Positions 34,148-42,901 of a stretch of DNA of 64,000 bases are shown here, one piece after another. Made by a program: the position numbers and the translations under genes. Each line of letters starts with the position of its first letter. Positions within the stretch are counted from its first letter, which is position 1. The notes below the pieces were generated by a model. The model was not told the origin of the DNA. It saw only the letters and a list, made by a program, of their open reading frames with translations, and did not search any database. The DNA comes from Streptomyces dengpaensis (GTDB lineage: Bacteria; Actinomycetota; Actinomycetes; Streptomycetales; Streptomycetaceae), in NCBI RefSeq assembly GCF_002946835.1, contig NZ_CP026652.1, positions 310,001 to 374,000 of the forward strand. Reading direction: 5' to 3'.

Positions 34148-34783
34148 ATGGCCGTGCACGAGCACCCTCACCGGGGTTCGGGCTTCCACCTGCCGTCCTT
34201 CCGCAGGAGCCGGACCGCCTCCGCCCCCGCATCCGAGTCCGCCGTGTCGGCACGCAGCGACACGCACATCGCGCAGGCCTACGTCTTCGCGTCCCTGCGC
34301 CTGCTCACTGGGTTCGTCTTCCTGTGGGCCTTCCTCGACAAGACCTTCGGCTTCGGTTACGCGACCCAGTCCGGCAAGGGCTGGATCGATGGCGGCTCGC
34401 CGACCAAGGGCTTCCTCAGCGGAGTGGCCGCCGGGCCGATGGAGTCCACCTTCCATTCCTGGGCCGGGGCCGCCTGGGCCGACTGGCTGTTCATGCTCGG
34501 TCTGCTCGGGATCGGCGTTGCGCTGATCGCCGGTGTGGCGCTGCGGTTCGCGGCCGTCGCAGGCACTTTGATGATGGCGCTGATGTGGGTCGCCGAGTGG
34601 CCGCCCGCCCAGCACCTCTCCGACGGTTCGCCGAGCATGTCGACGAACCCGTTCGCGGAGTACCACCTCATTTACGCCGTCGTGCTGATCGGCCTGGCCG
34701 CCGCCTCCGCCGGCGACACCCTCGGCCTCGGGAAGCTCTGGGCCAAGCTCCCGCTCGTCCGTCGCAGCCGCTGGCTGCGCTGA
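34148..34783 (+). CDS. DoxX/DoxD-like integral membrane protein
   Basis: 211 aa with about four membrane segments: FASLRLLTGFVFLWAFLDKT, ADWLFMLGLLGIGVALIAGV, ALRFAAVAGTLMMALMWVAE and YHLIYAVVLIGLAAASAGDT. The soluble N-terminal 35 residues are basic and serine-rich. The hydrophobic pattern with the FLWAFLDKTFG motif fits DoxX-like proteins linked to sulfur and quinone redox reactions. A hairpin follows and palindromes precede it, placing it in the redox regulon. Direct reaction unknown. Confidence 0.75.
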   Translation: MAVHEHPHRGSGFHLPSFRRSRTASAPASESAVSARSDTHIAQAYVFASLRLLTGFVFLWAFLDKTFGFGYATQSGKGWIDGGSPTKGFLSGVAAGPMESTFHSWAGAAWADWLFMLGLLGIGVALIAGVALRFAAVAGTLMMALMWVAEWPPAQHLSDGSPSMSTNPFAEYHLIYAVVLIGLAAASAGDTLGLGKLWAKLPLVRRSRWLR

Positions 34784-34791
34784 CCGCGGGA

Positions 34792-34833
34792 GGCGCGGCG
34801 GGCCCCACTGGGGGAAAGCGGGTCCGCCGCGCC
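34792..34833 (+). terminator. Hairpin after the DoxX gene
   Basis: GGCGCGGCGG at 34792-34801 pairs with CCGCCGCGCC at 34824-34833, a 10-bp stem with a 22-base loop, right after the stop. Confidence 0.45.
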
Positions 34834-34849
34834 GAAGCGACACCGGCCT

Positions 34850-34883
34850 GGGCCGGTCGGCCCTTGGCTGGGACCTGCGGCCC
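34850..34883. promoter_or_regulatory. Tandem DevR/OsdR-type palindromes before the USP gene
   Basis: GGGCC-GGTC-GGCCC (34850-34863, perfect arms) and GGGAC-CTGC-GGCCC (34870-34883, one mismatch) are spaced 20 bases start to start, about two helical turns. They end 65 bases before the USP start. Tandem boxes at this spacing are typical of strongly regulated DevR promoters. Confidence 0.62.
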
Positions 34884-34948
34884 CTGCCAAGGGCCTCATC
34901 CGAAGACGACGCTCGAATCGGGACCCCCCGATTCAGGAGGTGGAGATC

Positions 34949-35686
34949 ATGACCCGCACTGTCACCGTCGGCCTCGACGGCTCTCCCGAGAGCCGCGCGG
35001 CGGCCGAATGGGCGGCCCGCGAGGCGCAGTTGCTCGGCCTTCCGCTGAGGCTGGTCCATGTCTGGGAGCCGGTACCGGCGCCCATGGCACAGGCACCGCT
35101 CCTCGGCGCGGAGACCCAGCAGCACTGGACCGAGCGGATTCCCCGCGAAGCGGCCGAGGGCATCCGGCTGCGCCACCCCGGGCTCGACGTGATCACCGAG
35201 CAGCTGTCAGGCCGGCCCGCCGATGTGCTGACGAGCGCGGCGCAGGACGCCGAGCTGCTGGTCCTCGGCTCCCGCGGGCTGAGCGGCATCGGCGGGTTCA
35301 TGGTCGGGTCGGTCGGGCTGTCCGTCGTGGCGCACGTCCAGCGGCCGGTCGTCCTGGTCCGCGCCGGTGAACAGGCCGCCGACGAACACGAGATGGACCC
35401 CGCCGGGATCCCGTCCAGCGCGGCTCCGTTCCGGCCCGTCGTCCTCGGCCTCGACATCGAGAGCCCCGACGACGAACTGATCGGATTCGCGTTCGCCGCA
35501 GCGGCCCGCCGCGTCCCGCCCCTCGAAGACCACCACCAGCCGGGTACCCGTCGCCCGCACCCACTCCTGCAGCTTACCAACTCCGTCTGCAGGCGGAGCA
35601 GTTCCTTCTCGTACGTCGTGCGCGGCAGCCTCGCCGCGGCTTTGCCGGCCATGCCGCCTCCACCGCCCGTTGACCCACGTCGATGA
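34949..35686 (+). CDS. Universal stress protein, second domain truncated
   Basis: 245 aa. The first Usp domain is complete: TVTVGLDGSPESRAAAEWAA, LRLVHVWEP, and the ATP-binding ELLVLGSRGLSGIGGFMVGS VGLSVV segment. The second domain starts RPVVLGLDIESPDDELIGFA and then breaks at about 35512. Beyond that the frame reads through antisense PPK2 DNA (DHHQPGTRRPHPLLQ) to 35686. Tandem-domain USPs should be about 290 aa. AGGAGG precedes the ATG at 34949. Its promoter has two palindromes, so it is probably strongly induced by the response regulator. Confidence 0.75.
   Translation: MTRTVTVGLDGSPESRAAAEWAAREAQLLGLPLRLVHVWEPVPAPMAQAPLLGAETQQHWTERIPREAAEGIRLRHPGLDVITEQLSGRPADVLTSAAQDAELLVLGSRGLSGIGGFMVGSVGLSVVAHVQRPVVLVRAGEQAADEHEMDPAGIPSSAAPFRPVVLGLDIESPDDELIGFAFAAAARRVPPLEDHHQPGTRRPHPLLQLTNSVCRRSSSFSYVVRGSLAAALPAMPPPPPVDPRR
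35520..35652 (-). pseudogene. Polyphosphate kinase 2, N-terminal stump
   Basis: Starts MAGKAAARLPRTTYEKELLR at 35652. After a one-base frame change near 35570 it continues KLQEWVRATGTRLVVVFEGR and DAAG, the start of the PPK2 P-loop domain. Everything after the Walker region is gone, replaced by the broken USP gene. Confidence 0.65.
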
Positions 35687-35701
35687 CTTCCGGAGCCACT
35701 G

Positions 35702-38083
35702 ATGCCCAAGGTCGAACACCAGGACGCCACCGTACTTTCCGACGACGAACTGCGCACTCTGGACGCCCACTGGCGGGCCGCCAACTACCTGGCCGCGGGA
35801 CAGATCTATCTGATGGCGAACCCGCTGTTGACCGAGCCGCTGAAGCCGGAGCACATCAAGCCGCGGCTGCTCGGTCACTGGGGCACCTCGCCCGGACTGA
35901 ACCTCGTGTACACCCACCTCAACCGTGTGATCAAGGCGCGAGGGCTCGACGCGCTGTGCGTGTGGGGTCCGGGGCACGGCGGGCCGTCCGTGCTCGCCAA
36001 CTCGTGGCTGGAGGGCAGCTACAGCGAGACCTACCCCGATGTGTCGCGCGACGCGGCAGGGATGGAGTGGCTGTTCCGGCAGTTCTCGTTCCCGGGCGGG
36101 GTGCCGAGTCATGTGGCGCCGGAGACGCCGGGTTCGATCCACGAGGGCGGAGAGCTCGGCTACTCGCTCGCCCACGCCTACGGCGCCGCCTTCGACAACC
36201 CGGATCTGCTGGTCGCCTGCGTGATCGGCGACGGCGAGGCGGAGACCGGGCCGCTGGCCGCCTCCTGGCACTCCAACAAGTTCCTCGACCCGGTGCATGA
36301 CGGGGCGGTGCTGCCGATCCTCCACCTCAACGGCTACAAGATCGCCAACCCGACCGTGCTCTCCCCTCTCCCGGAAGCCGAACTCGGCGCGCTGCTACGG
36401 GGATACGGCCACGACCCCATCCACGTGAGCGGCGACGATCCGATCCAGGTGCACCGGGCCATGGCCCAGGCGCTCGACGACGCGCTGGACCGCATCGCGA
36501 TGATGCAGCGCACGGCCCGCGAAGACGGCGCCACCCAGCGCGTGCACTGGCCGATGATCGTGCTGCGCACCCCGAAGGGATGGACGGGCCCCGCGGAAGT
36601 CGACGGTGAGCCCGTCGAAGGGACCTGTCGCGCGCACCAAGTACCACTGGCGGGCGTCCGCGAAAACCCGGAGCACCTGCGGCAGTTGGAGAAATGGCTG
36701 CGCTCGTACCGGCCCGAGGAACTGTTTCACCCGGAGGGCCGGCCGGTCGCCGACATCCTCGCCTGCGTCCCCGACGGTTCCCGGCGCCTGGGCGCCACCG
36801 CACACGCCAACGGCGGCCTCCTCGTCCGCGACCTGCCCATCCGGTCCCTGGACACGTTCGCCGTGCCGGTCGAGAAGCCCGGCACGACCCTGCACGAGCC
36901 GACCCGGGTCCTCGGAGACCTCCTCGAACAGGTCATGAACGACACCCGCATCAGCCGGGACTTCCGCGTCGTCGGCCCAGACGAGACCGCCTCCAACAGG
37001 CTCCAGGCCGTCTTCGGCGCCAGCGGCAAGGCCTGGCAGGCGGACACCCTCCCCGTCGACGAGCACCTGGACCGGCACAGCCGCGTGATGGAGATCCTCT
37101 CCGAACACCTCTGCCAGGGCTGGCTGGAGGGCTACCTTCTCACCGGTCGGCACGGGCTGTTCTCCTGCTACGAGGCGTTCGTGCACATCGTCGACTCGAT
37201 GGTCAACCAGCACATCAAGTGGCTGAAGACGTCGCGGGAGTTGCCGTGGCGGGCCCCCATCGCCTCCCTCAACTACCTGCTGACCTCACACGTGTGGCGC
37301 CAGGACCACAACGGCTTCTCCCACCAGGACCCCGGCTTCGTCGACCACGTTCTCAACAAGAGCCCCGAAGTCGTACGGGTCTACCTGCCCCCGGATGCCA
37401 ACACCCTCCTGTCCGTCGCCGACCATGCCCTGCGCAGCCGCGACTACGTCAACGTCATCGTGGCCGGCAAACAGCCCTGCTTCGACTGGCTGTCCATGGA
37501 CGCCGCCCGCGCCCACTGCGCCCGCGGCGTCGGCATCTGGGACTGGGCCGGCAGCGAGAACGGCGGCGAACCGGACGTCGTGCTGGCCTGCGCCGGCGAC
37601 GTGCCCACCCAGGAGGTGCTGGCCGCCGCCCAGCTGCTCCGGCGCCACCTGCCCGACCTCGCCGTCCGCGTGGTCAACGTCGTCGACATGACCCGGCTCA
37701 TGCAGCGCGAGGAACACCCGCACGGCATGAGCGACTTCGAGTACGACGGCCTGTTCACCAAGGACAAGCCGGTGATCTTCGCCTACCACGGCTACCCGTG
37801 GCTGATCCACCGGCTCGCCTACCGCCGCACCGGCCACAAGAACCTCCACGTGCGCGGCTACAAGGAGTCCGGCACCACGACCACACCCTTCGACATGGTC
37901 GTCCGCAACGACCTCGACCGCTACCGCCTGGTCATGGACGTCATCGACCGCGTCCCCGGCCTCGCGGTGCGCGCCGCCGCCGTACGCCAGCAGATGGCCG
38001 ACGCCCGCACCCGCCACCACGCCTGGATCCGCGAGCACGGCACCGACCTGCCCGAGGTCGCCGACTGGACCTGGAACGCCTGA
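35702..38083 (+). CDS. xfp: Phosphoketolase (xylulose/fructose 6-phosphate type)
   Basis: A full-length phosphoketolase of 793 aa. It is a thiamine diphosphate enzyme that cleaves xylulose 5-phosphate or fructose 6-phosphate with phosphate to acetyl phosphate plus a triose or tetrose phosphate. Visible marks: [20 protein letters not shown], the ThDP region [20 protein letters not shown], the [15 protein letters not shown] segment, and the C-terminal domain from [17 protein letters not shown]. It is first in an apparent operon with GAPDH (31 bases later) and the acyl-CoA synthetase. The operon turns the pentose route toward acetyl phosphate with little NADH, useful when respiration is limited. 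The start overlaps the region of the broken PPK2, so its original promoter may be altered. Confidence 0.93.
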   Translation: MPKVEHQDATVLSDDELRTLDAHWRAANYLAAGQIYLMANPLLTEPLKPEHIKPRLLGHWGTSPGLNLVYTHLNRVIKARGLDALCVWGPGHGGPSVLANSWLEGSYSETYPDVSRDAAGMEWLFRQFSFPGGVPSHVAPETPGSIHEGGELGYSLAHAYGAAFDNPDLLVACVIGDGEAETGPLAASWHSNKFLDPVHDGAVLPILHLNGYKIANPTVLSPLPEAELGALLRGYGHDPIHVSGDDPIQVHRAMAQALDDALDRIAMMQRTAREDGATQRVHWPMIVLRTPKGWTGPAEVDGEPVEGTCRAHQVPLAGVRENPEHLRQLEKWLRSYRPEELFHPEGRPVADILACVPDGSRRLGATAHANGGLLVRDLPIRSLDTFAVPVEKPGTTLHEPTRVLGDLLEQVMNDTRISRDFRVVGPDETASNRLQAVFGASGKAWQADTLPVDEHLDRHSRVMEILSEHLCQGWLEGYLLTGRHGLFSCYEAFVHIVDSMVNQHIKWLKTSRELPWRAPIASLNYLLTSHVWRQDHNGFSHQDPGFVDHVLNKSPEVVRVYLPPDANTLLSVADHALRSRDYVNVIVAGKQPCFDWLSMDAARAHCARGVGIWDWAGSENGGEPDVVLACAGDVPTQEVLAAAQLLRRHLPDLAVRVVNVVDMTRLMQREEHPHGMSDFEYDGLFTKDKPVIFAYHGYPWLIHRLAYRRTGHKNLHVRGYKESGTTTTPFDMVVRNDLDRYRLVMDVIDRVPGLAVRAAAVRQQMADARTRHHAWIREHGTDLPEVADWTWNA

Positions 38084-38114
38084 ACACCCCTGCTCCCGGA
38101 GGGAGTTCACCACC

Positions 38115-39128
38115 ATGACCGTACGCGTCGGCATCAACGGCTTCGGCCGCATCGGCCGCACCTACCTGCGCGCGGCACTCGACCGCGCCGAAGCGGGCAC
38201 CCAGGACGTCGAGGTGGTCGCGATCAACGACATCACCTCACCCGCCACCCTGGCCCACCTGCTGGAGTACGACTCGACGTTCGGACGTATCGGACGCGAG
38301 GTCGCACACGACGACAGCTCGATCACCGTCGACGGCCGGCGCATCGCCGTCACCGCCGAGCGCGACCCGGCGGCCCTGCACTGGGGCGACACCGGGGTCG
38401 GCGTCGTCATCGAGTCCACCGGCCGCTTCCGGGATCGCGACTCGGCCGCCCTGCACCTGAAGAGCGGTGCGCACACGGTCCTGCTGTCGGCGCCCGGCAA
38501 GGGCGTGGACGCCACCATCGTGCTGGGCGTCAACGACGACACCTACGACCGGCACCGCGACCGGATCGTCTCGGCCGCCTCCTGCACCGCCAACTGCGTC
38601 GCGCCCATGGTGAAGGTGCTGCACGAGGCCTTCGGCATCGACCGCGGCGTGATGACCACCATCCACGGCTACACCAACGACCAGGCCCTCCTCGACGGCC
38701 CGCACAAGGACCTGCGGCGCGCTCGCTCGGCGGCCCTGAGCATTATCCCGACCAGCACGGGCGCCGCCCGCGCCGTGGGGCTCGTAGTGCCCGACCTGGC
38801 CGGGGCGCTCGACGGGATCGCGGTCCGCGTCCCGGTGGAGGACGGTTCCCTCACCGACCTCGCCGTGGTCCTGAACCGCGAGGCGACGGTGGACGAGATC
38901 AACGAGGCGTTCGCCACGGCTGCCGAGGGGCCGCTCAACGGCATCCTGCGGGTGTCGAAGGCCCCGATCGTCTCCCGCGATGTCATCGGCGACCCCGCCT
39001 CCTGCATCTTCGATCCGGCCCTCACCCAGGCCAACGGCACCCTCGTCAAGGTCTTCGGCTGGTACGACAACGAGTGGGGCTACACCAACCGGCTCCTCGA
39101 CCTCACGGCCCTCGTCGCCGACGACTGA
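38115..39128 (+). CDS. gap: Type I glyceraldehyde-3-phosphate dehydrogenase
   Basis: A 337-aa complete enzyme. The NAD-binding start is RVGINGFGRIGRTYLRAALD. The catalytic Cys is in SAASCTANCVAPMV and the paired His in TTIHGYTNDQ. The C-terminus is KVFGWYDNEWGYTNR. It oxidises glyceraldehyde 3-phosphate, the second product of phosphoketolase acting on xylulose 5-phosphate, so its place after xfp is metabolically sensible. GGAGGG precedes the ATG. It is probably a second, stress-specific copy beside a housekeeping gap elsewhere. Confidence 0.94.
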   Translation: MTVRVGINGFGRIGRTYLRAALDRAEAGTQDVEVVAINDITSPATLAHLLEYDSTFGRIGREVAHDDSSITVDGRRIAVTAERDPAALHWGDTGVGVVIESTGRFRDRDSAALHLKSGAHTVLLSAPGKGVDATIVLGVNDDTYDRHRDRIVSAASCTANCVAPMVKVLHEAFGIDRGVMTTIHGYTNDQALLDGPHKDLRRARSAALSIIPTSTGAARAVGLVVPDLAGALDGIAVRVPVEDGSLTDLAVVLNREATVDEINEAFATAAEGPLNGILRVSKAPIVSRDVIGDPASCIFDPALTQANGTLVKVFGWYDNEWGYTNRLLDLTALVADD

Positions 39129-39199
39129 CCCACGCCGAGGGGACCAGTGCCGCCGATCACCGGTCCCTCCCCACACCAGGGACGACCAGCGGAAATGTT

Positions 39200-39213
39200 G
39201 GGCCGAGCGGCTC
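39200..39213. promoter_or_regulatory. DevR/OsdR-type palindrome, one mismatch
   Basis: GGGCC-GAGC-GGCTC, between gap and the acyl-CoA synthetase gene, 84 bases before the latter. Confidence 0.4.
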
Positions 39214-39296
39214 CCGACGCACCCCGGACAGCCCATGGGCCCCCTCGCCGATCCGCTGGATGCTCGAAGTGCCGAGAGGCTTGGAGGAGACCCACG

Positions 39297-41213
39297 ATGA
39301 CCACGACGACCGACGACGTGTTCAACCGACCCCCGGTCCACGCCCTTCTCGCGGACGGCACCACCGTGTGCATCCGTCCCGTGGCACCGGGCGAACACGA
39401 TCAACTGCAGGGCCTCTACGAGGAGATGTCCCCGGAGAACCTGCGATTCAGGTTCTTCGCGGCAAGCCGACGGTCGGCCGCCCTGGCCGCCGACCGGGCC
39501 TGCGCCTCGGCCCGCCCCGGCTACCACGCCCTGCTGGCCGAGACACAGGGCCGGGTCATCGGCCTCGCCGAATACGACACGGGAGACGGCAAGGACTCCG
39601 CGGAGGTCTCCATCGCCGTCGCCGACGGACTGCACCACCGGGGCGTCGGCACCCTGCTGGTCGAGCACCTGGTGTCCGCGGCCCGCGCTGAGGGCATCAC
39701 CTCCTTCACGGCCGACGCGCTAAGCGAGAACCACGAGGTGCTGCGGCTCTTCGCCGACCTCGGCCTGAGGACGGCCCGCCGCTTCGAAGGCCCGGAAGTA
39801 CGGTGCACCATCGCGCTCGACGCCGGCGACACCTACCTCACGGCCGTGGAGGAACGCGGCCGGACCGCCGATGTCGCCAGCCTCCGCCCCCTGCTGCGGC
39901 CGAACGTCGTCGCAGTCGTAGGCGCCGGACGCAAACCCGGGTCGGTCGGCCGGGCGATCCTCCACCACCTGCACTCCGGCGGCTTCACCCGGCGCCTCTT
40001 CGCGGTGAACCCCAGCGCCACATCCATCCTCGGCGTCCCGTCCCACCCGTCCGTGAGCGCCCTGCCCCGGACCCCGGACCCCGCGGTCGTCGCCGTGCCC
40101 GCCGCGGCCGTGCCGGCCACCGCCGAGGAGTGCGGCAAGGCGGGCGTACGGGCCCTGCTCGTGGTGACCGCCGACCTCGACAGCAGCCAGGCGCAGGCGC
40201 TTCTGACCGCCTGCCGCAGCTACGGCATGCGCCTCGTCGGACCGAACTGCCTGGGGATCGCCAACCCCGAGCCGGAGCGGCGGCTCGATGCCACGTTCGC
40301 CGCCGGCCACCCTCGCCCCGGAACGGCGGGCGTCGCCGTGCAGTCCGGCGGGGTCGGCATCGCCCTGCTCGACGGGCTCTCCCGCCTGGGCATCGGCGTC
40401 TCCTCCTTCGCCTCCCTCGGCGACAAGTTCGACGTCAGCGGCAATGACATGCTCCAGTGGTGGGAGAGCGATTGCCGCACCGGCATCGCCCTGCTGCACC
40501 TGGAGTCGTTCGGCAATCCGCGCGCGTTCTCCCGTACGGCCCGCCGCGTGACCCGCCGCATGCCGGTACTCACCGTCGACGCCGGGCGCACCGACGCGGG
40601 CCGCCGCGCCGCCGCCTCGCACACAGCGGCCGCCGCCAGCCGCACCATGACCCGCCAGGCCCTGTTCACCCAGGCCGGCATCACAGCCACCCGCTCGGTC
40701 GGTGAACTCCTCGAAACCGCCGCCCTGTTGCACTCCCAGCCACTGCCGGAGGGTTCCCGGGTCGCGATCATCACCAACGCGGGTGGCGCGGGCGTCCTGG
40801 CGGCGGACGCCTGCGCGGACGCCGGACTCGCCCTACCAACGTTCAACCCCTCGACGGTCGACGACCTGCTCGCCGTACTGCCCGACGGCGCCGCGATCGG
40901 CAACCCCGTCGACGCCACCGCCGCGATGACGGAGGAACAGCTCGGCGCGTGCGTGGACCGGCTCATGCGGTGCGCGGGCATCGACGCCGTGTTGGTGGCC
41001 CTCGTCCCCACCGCGGTCGCCCAGGCCACCGGAGACGACCTGGTGCGAGCACTCACCCGGTCCCCCGGACGCCGGACCCGACGGCGCAGAAAGGGAACCT
41101 CCAGGCGTGCACGGCGCGCAACCTCACGCCCCAAAACCGGGCGGTGTCGAACGCGAAGTCAACGGCTCCCTCCGCCGGTTCGCGAGCATCCACACCGAGC
41201 ACGATCTCGGTGA
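39297..41213 (+). CDS. GNAT/acyl-CoA synthetase (NDP-forming) fusion, C-terminus lost
   Basis: 638 aa as read. An N-terminal GNAT domain (RPVAPGEHDQLQGLYEEMSP, VADGLHHRGVGTLLVEHLVS) is followed by a CoA-binding domain (VVAVVGAGRKPGSVGRAILH). The succinyl-CoA-ligase-like flavodoxin domains follow (GVRALLVVTADL, SGGVGIALLDGLSRLGIGVS, IITNAGGAGVLAADACADAG). Homology stops at about 41090 after DDLVRALTRSPG. The ATP-grasp domain that completes these 800-900-residue proteins is missing, and the rest is antisense USP DNA. Intact members are acetate-CoA ligases or protein acetyltransferases of the Pat type. The GNAT part may still work; the ligase cannot. GGAGGAG lies 8 bases before ATG 39297. Confidence 0.75.
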   Translation: MTTTTDDVFNRPPVHALLADGTTVCIRPVAPGEHDQLQGLYEEMSPENLRFRFFAASRRSAALAADRACASARPGYHALLAETQGRVIGLAEYDTGDGKDSAEVSIAVADGLHHRGVGTLLVEHLVSAARAEGITSFTADALSENHEVLRLFADLGLRTARRFEGPEVRCTIALDAGDTYLTAVEERGRTADVASLRPLLRPNVVAVVGAGRKPGSVGRAILHHLHSGGFTRRLFAVNPSATSILGVPSHPSVSALPRTPDPAVVAVPAAAVPATAEECGKAGVRALLVVTADLDSSQAQALLTACRSYGMRLVGPNCLGIANPEPERRLDATFAAGHPRPGTAGVAVQSGGVGIALLDGLSRLGIGVSSFASLGDKFDVSGNDMLQWWESDCRTGIALLHLESFGNPRAFSRTARRVTRRMPVLTVDAGRTDAGRRAAASHTAAAASRTMTRQALFTQAGITATRSVGELLETAALLHSQPLPEGSRVAIITNAGGAGVLAADACADAGLALPTFNPSTVDDLLAVLPDGAAIGNPVDATAAMTEEQLGACVDRLMRCAGIDAVLVALVPTAVAQATGDDLVRALTRSPGRRTRRRRKGTSRRARRATSRPKTGRCRTRSQRLPPPVREHPHRARSR

Positions 41214-41460
41214 AGGGGCGCGCGGGATGCCAAGCGGTGGGCTCCTCGGGGACCAGGACGACAGGGCAGGCCGAGAACGTGAGGACGTCCCGCCCTCGCA
41301 TGCTTGCCACGACCAGCTTCGCGTCGTCCAGGCTGTCGGGCAGCGAGTGAAAGATGACCCGGAGCGGAAGTCCGCGCAGCGTTGCTTCCCGCCGGGCCCA
41401 CTGGACGACTGCCTGGTGCTGCGTCGAGCGGTCGACGCAGGCGACGATGACTCGTTCCAT
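41053..41460 (-). CDS. Universal stress protein, C-terminally truncated
   Basis: 135 aa as read. It starts MERVIVACVDRSTQHQAVVQ, then VVQWARREATLRGLPLRVIF, with a shortened first domain (DVLTFSACPVVLVPEEP). The second domain starts FTEIVLGVDAREPAEGAVDF and breaks after VHAWRFPF at about 41090, where it meets the broken acyl-CoA synthetase. GAGGGAG precedes the ATG. Confidence 0.65.
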   Translation of the reverse strand: MERVIVACVDRSTQHQAVVQWARREATLRGLPLRVIFHSLPDSLDDAKLVVASMRGRDVLTFSACPVVLVPEEPTAWHPARPFTEIVLGVDAREPAEGAVDFAFDTARFWGVRLRAVHAWRFPFCAVGSGVRGTG

Positions 41461-41524
41461 GACGCTCCCTCTTCCTCTCATGCGGACACATGCTTGCCAG
41501 GGCCTCCTGTGGGGGATCTGAGCC

Positions 41525-42106
41525 TCAGCCGGTCCTGTGCCCCCACTGCGGACCCACCAGGTCCCACTCCCGGCCCCACCCGTCGACGCGCCGCCGGTCG
41601 AGCCGCCACCGAGCCACCGCTCCCACGACATGGACGGCGCCGGCGAGGGCGAGCCCGGCGAAGGTGCCCAGGGCGCCCGCCTCGACGGCGGCCTCGGTGG
41701 AACTCGGCGGTGCGGTGGTCAGCGTGCCGTGCCGGTCCTGCCAGACCACGACACCGGTTCCGGCCTTGAGCCCGGTGTCGACCAGGGCGCGGCCGGTGCG
41801 GGTGGAGCCGTCGGGGGCAGTCCAGCGGACCTTTGCCGGAGTCTTGTCGCCCGAGGACCAGCGGCCGGGTGAGGGCTTCGGCACGTCGCTGAGGAGTACG
41901 GCACGGACGGAGGTCCGCTCGACCCGCTGTTGCGGGAACGTCTCGTCGGCGGCGTGCGCCGTCACCAGACCGGCGACCATGCCGCCCGCCGCGACCACCG
42001 CCCACACGGCCAGCACGATCCAGGCCTCGACGATGTCGTCCCGGCGTCGTAGCGGGTTGCTCCGCCAGCGCCAGAACCGCTTCCCCACCCGCTTGCCGCC
42101 GCTCAT
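41525..42106 (-). CDS. Rv1733c-family membrane protein
   Basis: 193 aa, complete. Basic start (WRWRSNPLRRRDDIVEAWIV), membrane segment 1 (VLAVWAVVAAGGMVAGLVTA), an extracytoplasmic part with AKVRWTAPDGSTRTGRALVD and VVVWQDRHGTLTTAP, then membrane segment 2 (AGALGTFAGLALAGAVHVVG) and a basic tail. Rv1733c is one of the most strongly DevR-induced proteins in M. tuberculosis; its function is unknown. It is the intact paralogue of the gene at 31110. A palindrome lies 118 bases upstream. Confidence 0.8.
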   Translation of the reverse strand: MSGGKRVGKRFWRWRSNPLRRRDDIVEAWIVLAVWAVVAAGGMVAGLVTAHAADETFPQQRVERTSVRAVLLSDVPKPSPGRWSSGDKTPAKVRWTAPDGSTRTGRALVDTGLKAGTGVVVWQDRHGTLTTAPPSSTEAAVEAGALGTFAGLALAGAVHVVGAVARWRLDRRRVDGWGREWDLVGPQWGHRTG

Positions 42107-42223
42107 GGCTCCGCACCCCCTCCAGTCGTCACACCTTCGAAGGTGGCAGTCGCTGAAGCGCGGTGACATGGGCCGAGGAGGCGACGTCGTAGGGCCGCCC
42201 GGCACCGCTTCCCGGCTGGAAGT

Positions 42224-42237
42224 GGGCCGTTCAGCCC
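42224..42237. promoter_or_regulatory. DevR/OsdR-type palindrome, one mismatch
   Basis: TGGGCC-GTTC-AGCCCA when extended by one base each side (42223-42238). It overlaps the STAS stop codon and precedes the Rv1733c-like gene. Confidence 0.5.
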
Positions 42238-42623
42238 ATGGCGACAAGGGAGTTGTCGCCAGCTCGCGTACGCTCCAATGCCCTGGACAGGTCGGAGTGC
42301 ACCTCGAACACCCCGGCCAGGCCCGCGGCGCGGAGAATCCGCAGGAAGCGCCTGTTGCCGGTGACCAGCCGGAGCCGGCCGTGACGTGCCCGGACCCGGT
42401 TCCGCGCCCGGCACAGGACACCCAGTCCGGCGCAGTCGATGAAGGACATGGGACGCAGGTCGAGCACCAGGTCGGGTTGCGGGCCCGAGGCCAGGATGTC
42501 GAGGAGTGCTGCCAGCGGTATCGCTGTCACGAGGTCGATCTCGCCGTGCAGCGCGACGATCGTCGTCCCATCGACGGTGCGTACCGCCGGGGACGGTGCG
42601 AGCCTCGTGTGGTTCTCGGACAT
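42231..42623 (-). CDS. STAS-domain anti-sigma factor antagonist
   Basis: A 130-aa single STAS domain: GTTIVALHGEIDLVTAIPLA, VLDLRPMSFIDCAGLGVLCR with the phosphorylatable Ser replaced by Cys (FIDCAGL rather than FIDSSGL), then GRLRLVTGNRRFLRILRAAG and ERTRAGDN. Normal STAS antagonists are switched by phosphorylation of that Ser. The Cys suggests either a constitutive form or a redox-sensitive one, which would suit this cluster (inference). ATG at 42623 chosen because upstream residues lack coding character. Confidence 0.82.
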   Translation of the reverse strand: MSENHTRLAPSPAVRTVDGTTIVALHGEIDLVTAIPLAALLDILASGPQPDLVLDLRPMSFIDCAGLGVLCRARNRVRARHGRLRLVTGNRRFLRILRAAGLAGVFEVHSDLSRALERTRAGDNSLVAMG

Positions 42624-42658
42624 AGCCTGATCAAATCCCCGCCGGTGACCGGGCGGAA

Positions 42659-42765
42659 GGGCCGATCGGTCCCTGCCTCGTGGGTCCGGTGGGCCCGCCG
42701 GAAACCGCATGCGGCAGCCGTACGAACCAGACCCTGTCCGGCTCCTCAAGGGGCCCGACCGGCCC
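42659..42765. promoter_or_regulatory. Three DevR/OsdR-type palindromes between STAS and ADH genes
   Basis: GGGCC-GATC-GGTCC at 42659-42672, GGTCC-GGTG-GGCCC at 42683-42696 and GGCCC-GACC-GGCCC at 42752-42765, each with one mismatch to GGGCC-N4-GGCCC. They lie in the divergent space and could control both the STAS gene and the alcohol dehydrogenase. Confidence 0.55.
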
Positions 42766-42901
42766 ATGCGGTCCGCGCGCGTGCGGGCCAAGCTGGACTT
42801 GCGGGGCAAATCCGACGCAGGGCGGCGCCAGGCTCGTATCGGTGCCGGCATCCCGCCGCCGGCCCCGGCCCCGCAGCCCATCGAGTGGGGAGAGAGACGT
42901 C

